From NCBI GenBank assembly GCA_021740915.1, contig JAIOYW010000006.1, forward strand, positions 168,618 through 232,617: DNA of 64,000 nt, read 5' to 3'. Positions 51,753-60,157 of the stretch are shown one piece after another. The translations under genes were made by a program, and so were the position numbers. The notes under the pieces are model-generated. The model saw nothing but the letters and a program-made list of their open reading frames with translations, was not told where the DNA came from and did no database searches. The first letter of the stretch is position 1, and each line of letters begins with the position of its first letter. The DNA is from Ignavibacteriales bacterium (GTDB lineage: Bacteria; Bacteroidota; Ignavibacteria; Ignavibacteriales; Melioribacteraceae).

Positions 51753-52724
51753 TTATTTATTTCTGTTCAGGATACTTATCACAAATTGTTTAACGATTTC
51801 AGCTTCTTCCGTTTTACTTGTTGCAATAAACAAGGTAAGCGCTGCCAGTGCGGCATTGTCTAATATGGGTAAGCCGTTTGCTTTTAATAATGCATTGTTT
51901 TGTTTCAGGAAATATAAAAAACATGAAGCAGCGATGCGTTTGTTGCCATCTGCAAACGAATGGTTTTTTGTTATAAAATAGAGCAGGTTTGCTGCTTTTT
52001 CTTCAAGGGTAGTATAAAATTCGGTTTCTCCAAAACCCTGTCTGATTTGATTTATAGAACTCTGAAAACTATTGTCTTTTGGTTTTGCAAAAACATCGGA
52101 GTTAAATTCTGAGCGCATGGCATGAATAATTTTTTCGTATTCTTCGATAGTCGGATAGATGGTTTCCTGTTGTGTGATCCCTTTTTTATCAAGCGTTTCG
52201 TGATCATAATCATCGAGCAGCGCCAGGCCTTTGGCAAATACCCGGAGCATCTCGAATTCTTCGGCGGTGGTTTGTTCTGCCATCGCGCGGTTTAATATAC
52301 GGATGCCGGTTTTGAGGTATTCCACTTCCTGCTGCTTTTGTTGCATGCGTTTCTCGTTTATGGCATAGCCCTGCACAAGGTAATCTTTCAGTCGCCGGGT
52401 TGCCCATTGGCGGAATTGCGTGCCTCTTTTGGAGTTCACCCTATAACCAACTGAAATGATTGCATCAAGATTATAGAATTTTATCCTTCTTTGTACCGAA
52501 CGTTTTCCTTCTTTTTGAACTACCGAGAAAAACTCGGTAGTTGAAAGTTCGTTTAATTCTGATTCGCTATAAATGTTTTTTAAATGAAGACCGATGGTGT
52601 CCGTATCTTTGACGAATAGTTCGGCCATCTGCTTTTGCGAAAGCCACACCGTATTTTCATCAAACTGTACTATTACTTCAGTCTGATCATCGGCGGTTCT
52701 ATAAATCTCAATTTTATTTTCCAT
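51753..52724 (-). CDS. RhuM-Doc fusion protein
   Basis: 323 aa. Residues 1-120 are RhuM-like ('TVWLSQKQMAELFVKDTDTI', 'FYNLDAIISVGYRVNSKRGT'), close to the RhuM protein of the restriction locus. Residues about 190-323 are a Doc-type Fic domain with 'HSFADGNKRIAASCFLYFL' (255-273), a kinase-like Doc site lacking the second Arg. Doc proteins phosphorylate EF-Tu. The fusion links the restriction-associated RhuM family to a toxin-like domain. It stands alone. Confidence 0.88.
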   Translation of the reverse strand: MENKIEIYRTADDQTEVIVQFDENTVWLSQKQMAELFVKDTDTIGLHLKNIYSESELNELSTTEFFSVVQKEGKRSVQRRIKFYNLDAIISVGYRVNSKRGTQFRQWATRRLKDYLVQGYAINEKRMQQKQQEVEYLKTGIRILNRAMAEQTTAEEFEMLRVFAKGLALLDDYDHETLDKKGITQQETIYPTIEEYEKIIHAMRSEFNSDVFAKPKDNSFQSSINQIRQGFGETEFYTTLEEKAANLLYFITKNHSFADGNKRIAASCFLYFLKQNNALLKANGLPILDNAALAALTLFIATSKTEEAEIVKQFVISILNRNK

Positions 52725-52740
52725 GCTGTTCTTCCTTTAT

Positions 52741-53026
52741 TATCCCTTCCCGCAGTCAACTTGCCGGCTCATATAAGGCTTTCCCGAGTGGCGCAGGGGT
52801 TTACTTCGACTTCGCTCAGTAACCCGACTTCGCTCAGTAACCGCGGCGCTATCCAGTAAACGTATCACGCATCGTAACTGCATCTCCGCTCGGTAACCGA
52901 AACTACGCATAGCAAACAAGTCCTCGCTCAGTAACCAGGCTGCAATCGGTAACCAGGCTGCGAATTCTTGTTCAGAAAGCACTGCCGCATACCCATAGGA
53001 TATCTTTATAGCCCCGGCGGAATTTT
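52741..53026. repeat. Cluster of degenerate GCTCAGTAACC repeats
   Basis: Between the RhuM-Doc gene and the transporter, 'CTTCGACTTCGCTCAGTAAC' and related words (CGCTCAGTAACC, CGGTAACC) recur several times (52803-52970). The minus-strand frame through it reads TERSRVTERSR and is not a gene. It is the same repeat type as in hsdR and hsdM, here as a tandem patch. Confidence 0.75.
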
Positions 53027-53908
53027 TCACTTTCGCTTTATCTGTACCAGCACAACTCCGGCGGCGGCAATAAGCAGCCCCGCACCTTCTTTCAGGGTTA
53101 TTGTCTCTCCCAGGAAAAACCAGGCAAGCACCGCAATCTGAATAAGCATTGTGCCATTAATAATACTTGATTCAACTGCTGTTAGAGTGCGAAGTGTCAG
53201 GTTCCAGATTGTGAAAGCCAGTGCGGTGTTCACTGAAGCAAGCCAGAGCAGGTAGAACCAGGTTTTCAAACTGATCACCGGAATTCCATTGAGTGAAAGT
53301 CCGGCTAGAAGCAATATCAAGGCACCAATGCCCATACTGATAAATGTAACAACGAGGGGACTGATATTTTTATTTCTGTTAATATCTCTCCCTATAAGCG
53401 CGGCACCTGCGTTTGCTGCGACTCCGAAAATCATAACAACGAGTCCGGTACTATAATTACCAGCAAATGTCAGGGGCAGGAAATAAATAAGAATTCCCAG
53501 AATAAAAACAGCCGATCCAAACCATTGCATAACGGTTGGCTTCTCATTCAGAAATGCAATTCCGAAAAGTGCTACAACCAGAGGTGTGAAATTCAGCATT
53601 AAACTGACAGCAACAGATGGAAGAAGTGAAAGTCCGAGGAATTGCGAGCCCTGAGTGAAAGTATAAAAAACAATTCCAAGAAGTATAAGTTTTTGCAACT
53701 GCATCCCGGAAAGTGCCCTGATCTCATTAACATACTTTTTTCTTAGAATGAATGGAAGGAAGCAAAAAAATGCTATGATATAACGGAGTCCGGCAAAGGT
53801 AACAGGCGGTATTTCTATAAGCCCCCATTTAATAATTATAAACGAGGTTGACCATAAAAATGTCACAAACAGAGCCTGAAGGATAGGTTTAATATGGTTG
53901 CCCGCCAT
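53027..53908 (-). CDS. DMT-superfamily transporter (EamA type)
   Basis: 293 aa with ten predicted membrane helices in two EamA repeats ('LFVTFLWSTSFIIIKWGLIE' and 'NAGAALIGRDINRNKNISPL' starts). The C-terminus 'ITLKEGAGLLIAAAGVVLVQ' is typical. It exports or exchanges a small metabolite across the inner membrane; the substrate is unknown. It follows the deacetylase-like gene by 5 bases, so the two may be an operon. Confidence 0.85.
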   Translation of the reverse strand: MAGNHIKPILQALFVTFLWSTSFIIIKWGLIEIPPVTFAGLRYIIAFFCFLPFILRKKYVNEIRALSGMQLQKLILLGIVFYTFTQGSQFLGLSLLPSVAVSLMLNFTPLVVALFGIAFLNEKPTVMQWFGSAVFILGILIYFLPLTFAGNYSTGLVVMIFGVAANAGAALIGRDINRNKNISPLVVTFISMGIGALILLLAGLSLNGIPVISLKTWFYLLWLASVNTALAFTIWNLTLRTLTAVESSIINGTMLIQIAVLAWFFLGETITLKEGAGLLIAAAGVVLVQIKRK

Positions 53909-53913
53909 TATTC

Positions 53914-55158
53914 TTATTCCGGCCTCTTCAGCACCGCGACATAAGGAGGATCGCCTTCAAAGTATTTACCAAGGCGCCCGTTGCGGTACTGCCAGATGAG
54001 GCGTTTTGCATAACCATAAAGCATTCCGATATAACTTGGCTTTTTCTTCGCCGGAAGAATTACTTTTTTAAGATTCCCTTTAAATTTTAGTGATAACGAA
54101 TCGCCGGCAGGAAGATAGCCCATGTCAATCTGTCCGTATTTATTTTTCCAGTGATTAAGGTCATTCCCTCTGAGATCGGAGATAGTAACCTCCTCTGAAG
54201 GTGTTCCGCTTAAATTGTAAATATTAACATCAGAATTGTTTGTTATGATGAGAGTATCACCGCTAATCGAAATGGTAAGATCGCGCACGGCACGAATTCT
54301 GTCTAATAATTCGCTCCCGGGAACGTACCAGCCGTCATCTCTTGACGCAAGGTAATCAATAGCTTTTCTGAATAATGGGTGAACCGAGAATTCGCCCTCT
54401 GCCTCAGGCTTGGCAAAATGCCTTAGATAGCAGTGAATAATGGAGGCGCCATCTTCCTCTGCGAGAGAATCAATCTCTTTTTCCCCGAGCAGTTTAAGCA
54501 TAGTTGTTCCGGCGCCGAAGGCTGAACTATACCAGAAATTTACGTAGGGCTTCCGGGGGTCGTGATACGGAGTTGAGGGATCAAATCTCAGTGTGTTCGT
54601 CTGCATCGAGTCAAAATTCCGCACATAACGGGTTTTCTCTTTGCAGATATCGCCCCAAAAATATGGTGAAGAAGGGTTATGACCCCCAAATTCAAGCGGT
54701 TCATAAATCGAAACAAGTTTGGAAAGTAATTTGTTACTTAGCCAGTATTTTCCCCAATAGATGTTTTCATGATTTTTTGAATGCATTACATTCATTATTG
54801 GAGGATGACCGAAAATATCCTCAAATATTTTATAAGCTCTCAGAGTTTCTTCCCGCGGCGAACTTCCTGCTGTAGCAGTATGCAGGGCAATCTCAAATCC
54901 TGACCAGTGCAGACGGAGTAAGTAGTCTTTGTATTTTTCGTCCTCAAGTGTTGCCCCGGTAAGCGGAATACTTTTATAGCCTCCAGAAAGCTGAGTTGCC
55001 GGAAAAACCCAGACAGTTCTGGTGGAGCGGATTCCATTTTCATTGAGGAAATCATAAACAGGTCTGATCTCTTCGAGGAAAGAGCTGTCTGTGTCATCGA
55101 TAAAAGTTACGCCGAACCGTTTCCCGAAAGGATATCGGTTTATTTTTAGAATGCCGAT
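53914..55158 (-). CDS. Polysaccharide-deacetylase-like protein, no canonical start
   Basis: The frame is open from 55170 to 53914 (about 415 codons). The first ATG (about 54795) is internal: upstream codons read 'NRYPFGKRFGVTFIDDTDSS', FLEEIRPVYDFLNENGIRST and 'LHWSGFEIALHTATAGSSPR', a TFxDDxD / FEIALH pattern of NodB-like deacetylase proteins. Two stops precede and no ATG, GTG or TTG lies before the coding signal; an ATC at 55158 follows an AAGGA. The C-terminal half is an extra domain of beta type. Probably acts on an N-acetylated glycan; a lost start or an indel is possible. Confidence 0.65.
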   Translation of the reverse strand: MGILKINRYPFGKRFGVTFIDDTDSSFLEEIRPVYDFLNENGIRSTRTVWVFPATQLSGGYKSIPLTGATLEDEKYKDYLLRLHWSGFEIALHTATAGSSPREETLRAYKIFEDIFGHPPIMNVMHSKNHENIYWGKYWLSNKLLSKLVSIYEPLEFGGHNPSSPYFWGDICKEKTRYVRNFDSMQTNTLRFDPSTPYHDPRKPYVNFWYSSAFGAGTTMLKLLGEKEIDSLAEEDGASIIHCYLRHFAKPEAEGEFSVHPLFRKAIDYLASRDDGWYVPGSELLDRIRAVRDLTISISGDTLIITNNSDVNIYNLSGTPSEEVTISDLRGNDLNHWKNKYGQIDMGYLPAGDSLSLKFKGNLKKVILPAKKKPSYIGMLYGYAKRLIWQYRNGRLGKYFEGDPPYVAVLKRPE

Positions 55159-55224
55159 TGTATTTTGTCCTTAAAATTAAAGGATAAAAATAATAAAAGC
55201 GTAAAGATTGAACAGCATTGGGAT

Positions 55225-56001
55225 TTAGAAAAGGGAAAAAAGACTGCTGCGCGATTCTTCCTGCTTTTCTCCAGGGTACTCAACTTTTTCGAGGAAAAGC
55301 CCCGAAGGGGGAGCCGTAAATTCGTTTATATTCATGCCGCCGCCGTTTAACAGCTCACCAATTATCCCGGGCTTAAAATTGCCTCTGCCAATTTCAACAA
55401 GAGTGCCGACCATTCTGCGTACCTGTTTCCAGAGGAAATGTGATCCTTCAATATGAATTTTAAGGAAATCGTCTTTCTCTCTGAGTTCAACACTGGTGAT
55501 ATTCACTTTGGTGGACTCTTTCTGTGGATCAGGATCGGAGAATGAATTGTAGTTGTGCATTCCGATAAAAGATTTTGATGCATTTCTCATCCTCTGGATA
55601 TCTAACCGGTCCTTTATCCACCAGACATATGATTTCCCGAAAGCAGTTCTCCTTCCGGAAATAACATATATATATGACCTTGAAACTGCCGAATGACGCG
55701 CATGGAATTTGTGCGGTGCTTTTGAAAGTTCGAGAATATTTATATCAGGCGGCAGATTGTCGTTGATTCTCATTCTGATCATTTCAGATGAAAGATTTGT
55801 CTCCACATCAAGATGAGCTGATTGTGCGAGTGCATGCACTCCTGCATCGGTTCTGCCGGCGCCTTGTAAATCAATCCTCGATTTGGGAAAAACAGCCTCT
55901 GCTGATTCGAGCAGCTTGCCCTGTACGGTTTTAGCCTGCTTCTGCACCTGCCAGCCGCTGTATCGCGTACCGTCATATTCAATCGTCATTCTGAAACGCA
56001 T
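55225..56001 (-). CDS. truA: tRNA pseudouridine(38-40) synthase
   Basis: 258 aa. It opens 'MRFRMTIEYDGTRYSGWQVQ' and carries the catalytic 'LQGAGRTDAGVHALAQSAHL' with the Asp, 'FHARHSAVSRSYIYVI' and 'GSHFLWKQVRRMVGTLVEIG'. It converts uridines 38-40 of the anticodon stem-loop. Normal length and no anomalies. It lies upstream of the deacetylase-like gene on the same strand. Confidence 0.95.
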   Translation of the reverse strand: MRFRMTIEYDGTRYSGWQVQKQAKTVQGKLLESAEAVFPKSRIDLQGAGRTDAGVHALAQSAHLDVETNLSSEMIRMRINDNLPPDINILELSKAPHKFHARHSAVSRSYIYVISGRRTAFGKSYVWWIKDRLDIQRMRNASKSFIGMHNYNSFSDPDPQKESTKVNITSVELREKDDFLKIHIEGSHFLWKQVRRMVGTLVEIGRGNFKPGIIGELLNGGGMNINEFTAPPSGLFLEKVEYPGEKQEESRSSLFSLF

Positions 56002-56271
56002 AATCTCTCCGCTTTTATCGAAATATAATGAAGTTTGTTCTAGTGTTATTTCATTTTTTGTCTTTACGATTCAAAATGATTAATTTTTTATCATTACATG
56101 AAATGGAAAGAATTTTTCTATTTATGTTTCATATACACTTGTTTCATTATTCGATTGTTAATTAATGCTAAAACCAATCTTCACTATATAACTTAATTTA
56201 TTAAATGAGTTGTTTTTTGGATTTAATTTTGAGAATAATTATCTTTTTTAAAATCATCCGGAAGGACTCTT

Positions 56272-56964
56272 ATGAAAACCAAATACTTTTTTTACATATT
56301 AATTTTAATTGGATCGGTTGTTTTGTTCAATGCCTGCGGCAGTGTGAGCACGGAGATCAAAAAACAAGAATTTGAAAAGGCTGAGATTGAAGACTGGCCT
56401 GCATATGACGGACCGAAAGAAAAAATACAGGTGATCAGTTTTGGCGTACCCGATAACATCCTTGAAAAATATCCCGAATTAAAAGAAAAAAGAGTTGGTT
56501 TTGGCTTAACAAACCGTTTGGTTGAAACACTTTACGAAACAAACCGTTTCGATTTTATTGAGGAAAAAGAAGCCGTAGTTAAGCGTGTGGTCGATAACTG
56601 GACACTCAGCGAATCGGATCTTGCCGATCCTATGCAGGAGATTAAGAACAAAGGGCTGCAGATACCCAAATACCTCGTTTATGCTGAAGTTTACGATTTT
56701 GCCGTGAGTTATAGCGAAACTGTTGTTGGGATCGCCTCCGAAAAAACGAATAATACACTGATTGGTATTCAGGTTCGTTTCGTGGATGTTGCGACCGGTA
56801 AATTTGTGCCGGGCTCCGGACTTGGCGAGTCAAAGAATCAGTCTGTAGCCATTTGGATGTCACCGGAAATTTCATTTGACCAGACAACGGTCGGGCAGGC
56901 AAGTCAGCAGGCGCTGAATATTGCAGCAAGAAATGTATTGAACAGAATGGATAAGAAAAAATGA
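56272..56964 (+). CDS. CsgG-like lipoprotein
   Basis: 230 aa. A lipobox NACGS places Cys at residue 22. The rest has CsgG/HfaB-type features: 'IQVISFGVPDNILEKYPELK', 'GFGLTNRLVETLYETNRFDF', IEEKE, and a C-terminal 'TVGQASQQALNIAARNVLNR'. CsgG forms an outer-membrane secretion pore in curli systems, but the shorter CsgG-like proteins of this group are probably periplasmic. Its stop overlaps the next CsgG-like gene by 4 bases. Confidence 0.75.
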   Translation: MKTKYFFYILILIGSVVLFNACGSVSTEIKKQEFEKAEIEDWPAYDGPKEKIQVISFGVPDNILEKYPELKEKRVGFGLTNRLVETLYETNRFDFIEEKEAVVKRVVDNWTLSESDLADPMQEIKNKGLQIPKYLVYAEVYDFAVSYSETVVGIASEKTNNTLIGIQVRFVDVATGKFVPGSGLGESKNQSVAIWMSPEISFDQTTVGQASQQALNIAARNVLNRMDKKK

Positions 56965-57575
56965 AAAGGGGATTTACTTTAGTTCTTATACTCATTATCT
57001 CTTTAAGCCTTTTTGCGCAGGACAGGAAACAGTTGCTTGTCGGTCCCTTCACGAATGGTCTCGATGATGAAAAGTGGAATGATCCGGTGTTCGGTTTCGG
57101 GCTCAGATCGGTGCTGGCACAGGTATTTTACGAGACGGGCTATTTTGTTATGGTTGAGGAGAAAGAGGAAATAAGAGAGCAGTTGGCAAAAGCTCTTGAA
57201 AGGGCATGGCTGAATGATGCTGATATTGAAGAGACTGAAGAGCAGATTCTTGCGATAGCGAACGTCTCTCCAGATTTGACGGCGTATGCTGATCTGGTAT
57301 TTTTCGGCCGTCCGAAGTCCAAATTGAGGGTCGGAGTATTTCACAGCGATACTAAGGGGACCGTGATAAGGATTGAGGTCTTTTTAAAGGATCGTAAAAC
57401 GGGCACAATCTATTCAGCATTAGGCGAAGGCACAAGCGAAACCACGGCGGTTTCTGCCATCTTTGAAGCGAACGAAAGAAAAATTGTCTTTGACAAATCG
57501 ACACTGGGAATTGCATCGAGAGAAGCAATTTCGAAAGCTGTTGAAGTGATAATGGATGAATATACCGGTCAGTAA
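56961..57575 (+). CDS. CsgG-like secreted paralogue
   Basis: 204 aa, a signal peptide without a lipobox (ending LSLFAQ). It is parallel to its neighbour: 'FGFGLRSVLAQVFYETGYFV', MVEEKEEIREQLAKA, and 'STLGIASREAISKAVEVIMD' at the end. The shared pattern suggests duplication, with one copy anchored and one soluble. They may assemble together. Confidence 0.7.
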   Translation: MKRGFTLVLILIISLSLFAQDRKQLLVGPFTNGLDDEKWNDPVFGFGLRSVLAQVFYETGYFVMVEEKEEIREQLAKALERAWLNDADIEETEEQILAIANVSPDLTAYADLVFFGRPKSKLRVGVFHSDTKGTVIRIEVFLKDRKTGTIYSALGEGTSETTAVSAIFEANERKIVFDKSTLGIASREAISKAVEVIMDEYTGQ

Positions 57576-57670
57576 TAATTTTGATTTTTTTAAAGATGAG
57601 TTGTTTTTTTGAATTATGTTTTATGTGAGTTTTTCTGCAGATTGTAAGTTGATAAAACCGGGAGATGAGT

Positions 57671-60142
57671 ATGAAAAAAATAACAATGGCCCTGCTTTTT
57701 GTTCTTATTCTCGGCTTTATTGTCAATGCCCAGAATAAAAGCAAAATCATGGTTTTGCTCGATGAAATAATTGATGGCGACAGAAATCCGAAAAAGACGG
57801 CAACAGTTGCGCTTGAGAAGGAACTGCTCGGCTATGGTTATCAGCTTATTGATGAAAATCAGTTTGCAAAACTGAATCAAGCTGATCTTCAGGCGTCAAA
57901 GGATAATCCTGCCAAAGCAGCGGAACTTGGTCGGCAACTCGGTGCCGAAGTCGTGATCAGCGGTAATGCCGAAATCGCATCTGCCGGTGAAAAGGAGATA
58001 ATGGGTGTCACCACGATTCTTTATGAATGTACTTTAGATGCAAAAGCAGTTCTTGTTCAGACTGCCGACATTATTTATTCAGCCTCTTCATCAGGCAGGA
58101 GATCCTCTCAGGGAAAACTTAAGGCAATGCAGGATGCTTCCAAACTCGCAGCCGGGAAAATAGCTGCAGAATTTAATGATATATTCAGCAAAATAATTGG
58201 TCAACGCGGATCACTTGCCGGAGGTAAACTGCAATTACGAATTAGCGGCGCAGATAATGCTCAACTCGCAGAACTTGAATCATCACTGAAAAAACTGGAG
58301 GGATTCGGTTCCTTATACCTGCGTTTTATGGATGGTCCTGGTGCAATTTTTGACTTCGAGTATAATGGAAACCTGGAAAAATTCAGGGAAGATTTTCCCA
58401 AAACCGGCAGTAAATTTTCTATTCTGGGTCTCGGCGGCAACCGTATCGATCTTAAGTATGGACTTTTTGGAGCGGCCACAGGTGAGGCTGCTATATCAAT
58501 GCTCGAAAGCGATCCGCTAGAGATTTCAGGCTTTGATTTCCCCGGTATTTTTCCTGCCAATGCCGGATATTATGCAAGAAACCCGGTTGGAAATGTCACT
58601 CTTCAGAATACTATTTCTGAACCGATCAACAATGCAAGAATCAGAATTAATATACCTGATTATATGGACTTACCCACGGATGTTCAGGTTCGGGAAATTG
58701 CTCCGAATTCTGAAAATTCTTATCCTGTAAGTCTTGTTCTGGATAATAAAAAGCTTCAGGCTAATAATAATGAGCAGGTTACTCAGGCGAATGTACAATT
58801 ATCATATAAGCTGAAGGGAAAGGATTTCTCAAAGGAATTTAACCGTCCTGTTGTTATTCACGACAGGAATGCATTGAGCTGGGACGACCCAAAAGCTATC
58901 GGCGCTTTTGTTACTCCTAATGATGATGTTGTGAGCAGAGTAGCAAGAAATTTTGCAACCAAAGCTGACCGTTCAGTTGCTTTGCCTAATAATATGCTGG
59001 TTGCAGTTGCTGTATGGGCAGGGCTTACATCTCTTGATCTAAGATACGTCCAGGATCCGCGAAGTTCTGCTTATCAATCGGTTCTGGATTATATTCAATA
59101 TCCGGCAGAATTCCTGGCATCCAAAACAGGTGATTGTGATGATAGTTCCGTGCTATTTGCGACACTGCTCGAAAACGTCAATATTCCAACTGCTTTTATT
59201 ATGACAAGTGATCACATTTTTGTGATGTTTGATTCAGGAGTTCCGGAGAAAAATTTCGAAGAAGTTAACACTGATAAGAGCAAAATAATCATAAAAGACG
59301 GCAGAGTTTGGGTCCCGGTTGAAACCACGTTACTGAATTTTTCTTTTGCGGATGCATGGACTGCCGGAGCTGCTGAATATCATGGCTCATCAGGGGCTGA
59401 TCCGGGTTTAAATATTGTAACCACATCCGAGGCGTGGTCAGTTTTCACACCTTTTTCACCCGGCATCACGCCTGAAATAAATTTGCCGCAGCCTGAAGCT
59501 CTGCTCTCCAAAATCAAATCTGAATACAATTCAATTATAAATTCCGGGGGCAGATTAAGTTACTCGAGTGAAGAAGAGGGTATCCGGCTTGTCAAAGTTC
59601 TATTAAATCAGCAAAATTTTTCAGGTACTTTTAATTTGCTCGAGAAAATGAAATCTGAATTCGGCGATACACAGCCAATAAAGTTGGCTTATGCGAATTA
59701 TTACTTCCTGAATAATCAGCCGAACGAATCACTTAAAGCCTATTCAGAAATAAGCGCTGAGGGAGAAGCTGCTGCGGGCATAGATATCAACAAAGGGCTT
59801 CTGTATTACCTGGAAGGGGATACTGCAAGCGCTGTCGAGGCGTTTGCCTCAGGGATTCAGATCCTTGGCTCAGCAGAAAAAGTTGCAGAGATCATCGGGA
59901 TTAATCTCAGTGACCTCCCGCTAACTCTCAGGGGAGCCGATAAATCAAGGAATAAGGTAAGCAATACTGAGCTGAAAAATCTGATGAAGAAAGCTGCCGA
60001 AGGCGTAAAAAGCGACGAAATTAAAACAGCATCGGCAAAACCGAATGAGAGGAAGAATGCTCTGGCTTATGGCGGCAGATTATCCGCTGATCCTACTCAG
60101 TTGAAAAATATTTCCGGGCTTCTCTACTGGCTTGTAAAGTGA
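57671..60142 (+). CDS. Large secreted transglutaminase-like protein
   Basis: 823 aa from the ATG at 57671 (GGGAG 6 bases upstream). It has a signal peptide and a FlgT/CsgG-like N-region (about 20-180, 'GYQLIDENQFAKLNQADLQA', 'LGRQLGAEVVISGNAEIASA'). A transglutaminase-like domain has Cys in 'KTGDCDDSSVLFATLLENVN' and His in 'FIMTSDHIFVMFDSGVPE'. A C-terminal TPR-like region follows (from about 640). It is probably periplasmic, in an operon with two CsgG-like proteins and a cyclase, so roles in envelope assembly or surface protein handling are possible (inference). Confidence 0.75.
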   Translation: MKKITMALLFVLILGFIVNAQNKSKIMVLLDEIIDGDRNPKKTATVALEKELLGYGYQLIDENQFAKLNQADLQASKDNPAKAAELGRQLGAEVVISGNAEIASAGEKEIMGVTTILYECTLDAKAVLVQTADIIYSASSSGRRSSQGKLKAMQDASKLAAGKIAAEFNDIFSKIIGQRGSLAGGKLQLRISGADNAQLAELESSLKKLEGFGSLYLRFMDGPGAIFDFEYNGNLEKFREDFPKTGSKFSILGLGGNRIDLKYGLFGAATGEAAISMLESDPLEISGFDFPGIFPANAGYYARNPVGNVTLQNTISEPINNARIRINIPDYMDLPTDVQVREIAPNSENSYPVSLVLDNKKLQANNNEQVTQANVQLSYKLKGKDFSKEFNRPVVIHDRNALSWDDPKAIGAFVTPNDDVVSRVARNFATKADRSVALPNNMLVAVAVWAGLTSLDLRYVQDPRSSAYQSVLDYIQYPAEFLASKTGDCDDSSVLFATLLENVNIPTAFIMTSDHIFVMFDSGVPEKNFEEVNTDKSKIIIKDGRVWVPVETTLLNFSFADAWTAGAAEYHGSSGADPGLNIVTTSEAWSVFTPFSPGITPEINLPQPEALLSKIKSEYNSIINSGGRLSYSSEEEGIRLVKVLLNQQNFSGTFNLLEKMKSEFGDTQPIKLAYANYYFLNNQPNESLKAYSEISAEGEAAAGIDINKGLLYYLEGDTASAVEAFASGIQILGSAEKVAEIIGINLSDLPLTLRGADKSRNKVSNTELKNLMKKAAEGVKSDEIKTASAKPNERKNALAYGGRLSADPTQLKNISGLLYWLVK

Positions 60143-60157
60143 AAGGAAATGAGTAAG

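Noticed and set aside
52740..53030. 96-codon minus-strand ORF
   Set aside because: Its sequence is a translation of the GCTCAGTAACC repeats (TERSR units).
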